Part shown: one piece after another, positions 23,348 to 23,768 of the stretch | Layout: each line of letters begins with the position of its first letter | Position numbering within the stretch: position 1 is the first letter of the stretch | DNA from: CAYVMN01 sp964452575 | GTDB lineage: Bacteria > Desulfobacterota > DSM-4660 > Desulfatiglandales > Desulfatiglandaceae | Direction of reading: 5' to 3' | Assembly: GCA_964452575.1 (NCBI GenBank) | Contig: CAYVMN010000047.1 | Coordinates: 1-23,768, forward strand | Length of the DNA: 23,768 nucleotides | Notes under the pieces: model-generated | What the model was told of the DNA's origin: nothing | The model's database searches: none | Seen by the model: only the letters and a program-made list of their open reading frames with translations | Made by a program: the position numbers and the translations under genes

Positions 23348-23398
23348 GGACTCTATATCCAGTAATCTTCTACGTTCTTGGCCGATATAGGGATTACT

Positions 23399-23768
23399 TT
23401 GAAGATTGATGCGTTGAAAAATAATCTTGGGTCTCAAGAGGGGGCCTTCAATCTTCTGGTCAGTGTGCTGGTTTATAGCTCTGCCTTCTATTTCTTTTCC
23501 TTTGTCACGGCTGACACTGATCTATGGGGTCATATCAAGTTTGGGGCGGACCTGTGGTCTTCGAAATGGCTTCATCGCCCTGACATATACTCATATACCG
23601 CATATGGAAGGGAATGGATAAATCATGAGTGGCTTTCCGAACTGCTTATGTATGCTGTATACAAGGTCTTTGGATCTGGGGGCCTTCTTATCGGCAAGCT
23701 GCTGATAGGTTTCACTATAATATATTTTCTCTCTAGCAACACTTCCCACAGGTCTCGCAATCCTCTAG
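23399..23768 (+). CDS. Uncharacterised multi-pass membrane protein, 5' part only
   Basis: An open frame runs to the right edge for 123 codons. The likely start is a TTG at 23399 (KIDALKNNLGSQ follows) with AGGGA five bases upstream; a TTG at 23414 is also possible. A first hydrophobic segment lies near residues 17-35 and a second near the cut end (GGLLIGKLLIGFTIIYFL). Between them is a conserved-looking region with DTDLWGHIKFG, DIYSYTAYG and WINHEWLSELL. I recall this pattern from large uncharacterised membrane proteins, some resembling GT-C type sugar transferases, but that link is from memory and the function is open. It may act on the pilus or cell surface, given its place after the pilin gene. 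Confidence 0.7.
   Translation, partial: MKIDALKNNLGSQEGAFNLLVSVLVYSSAFYFFSFVTADTDLWGHIKFGADLWSSKWLHRPDIYSYTAYGREWINHEWLSELLMYAVYKVFGSGGLLIGKLLIGFTIIYFLSSNTSHRSRNPL

Overview
This window looks like a chromosomal segment of an anaerobic, deltaproteobacterial-type bacterium (Desulfobacterota and relatives). That assignment is an inference. It rests on archaeal-type split glutamate synthase genes with fused ferredoxin modules, a MetV-MetF-MvhD-like set of the kind found in Wood-Ljungdahl organisms, deltaproteobacterial-looking HisF and PilA proteins, and sigma-54-type promoters. No rRNA, tRNA, CRISPR array, insertion sequence or phage gene was found.

Layout. From position 18614 down to 1, fourteen genes lie on the minus strand, mostly overlapping or separated by fewer than about 130 nt. 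In transcription order they are glnA, an AsnRS-like asparagine synthetase, an MvhD-like iron-sulfur protein, metV, metF, a degenerate GltB paralogue, the FMN/ferredoxin glutamate synthase subunit, a GATase-GXGXG glutamate synthase subunit, glnB, glnD, hisH, hisF, carA and carB (cut by the left edge). Divergent from glnA is glmS (+), which converges on pyrG (-). Divergent from pyrG is a type IV pilin gene (+), followed by a strong terminator and the start of a membrane protein cut by the right edge.

How it fits together. Almost every gene up to pyrG makes glutamine, senses it, or spends it. GlnA makes glutamine. GlnD and PII report nitrogen status. Glutamate synthase, HisH, CarA, GlmS and PyrG are all glutamine amidotransferases, and the AsnRS-like enzyme probably makes asparagine. 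The 472-nt glnA-glmS gap carries two back-to-back matches to the -24/-12 sigma-54 promoter, with a cluster of TATCCTG half-sites between them that is well placed to be a shared enhancer. I read this as a nitrogen superoperon, possibly sigma-54 controlled.

The least explained parts are four. One is the glutamate synthase paralogue that keeps its Fe-S cysteines but has lost the FMN and glutamate-site motifs. The second is the C1 module (MvhD-MetV-MetF) inserted in the nitrogen operon. The third is a glutamine synthetase without an adenylylation site beside GlnD and PII. The fourth is a carA-carB spacer built entirely of degenerate 7-nt units.
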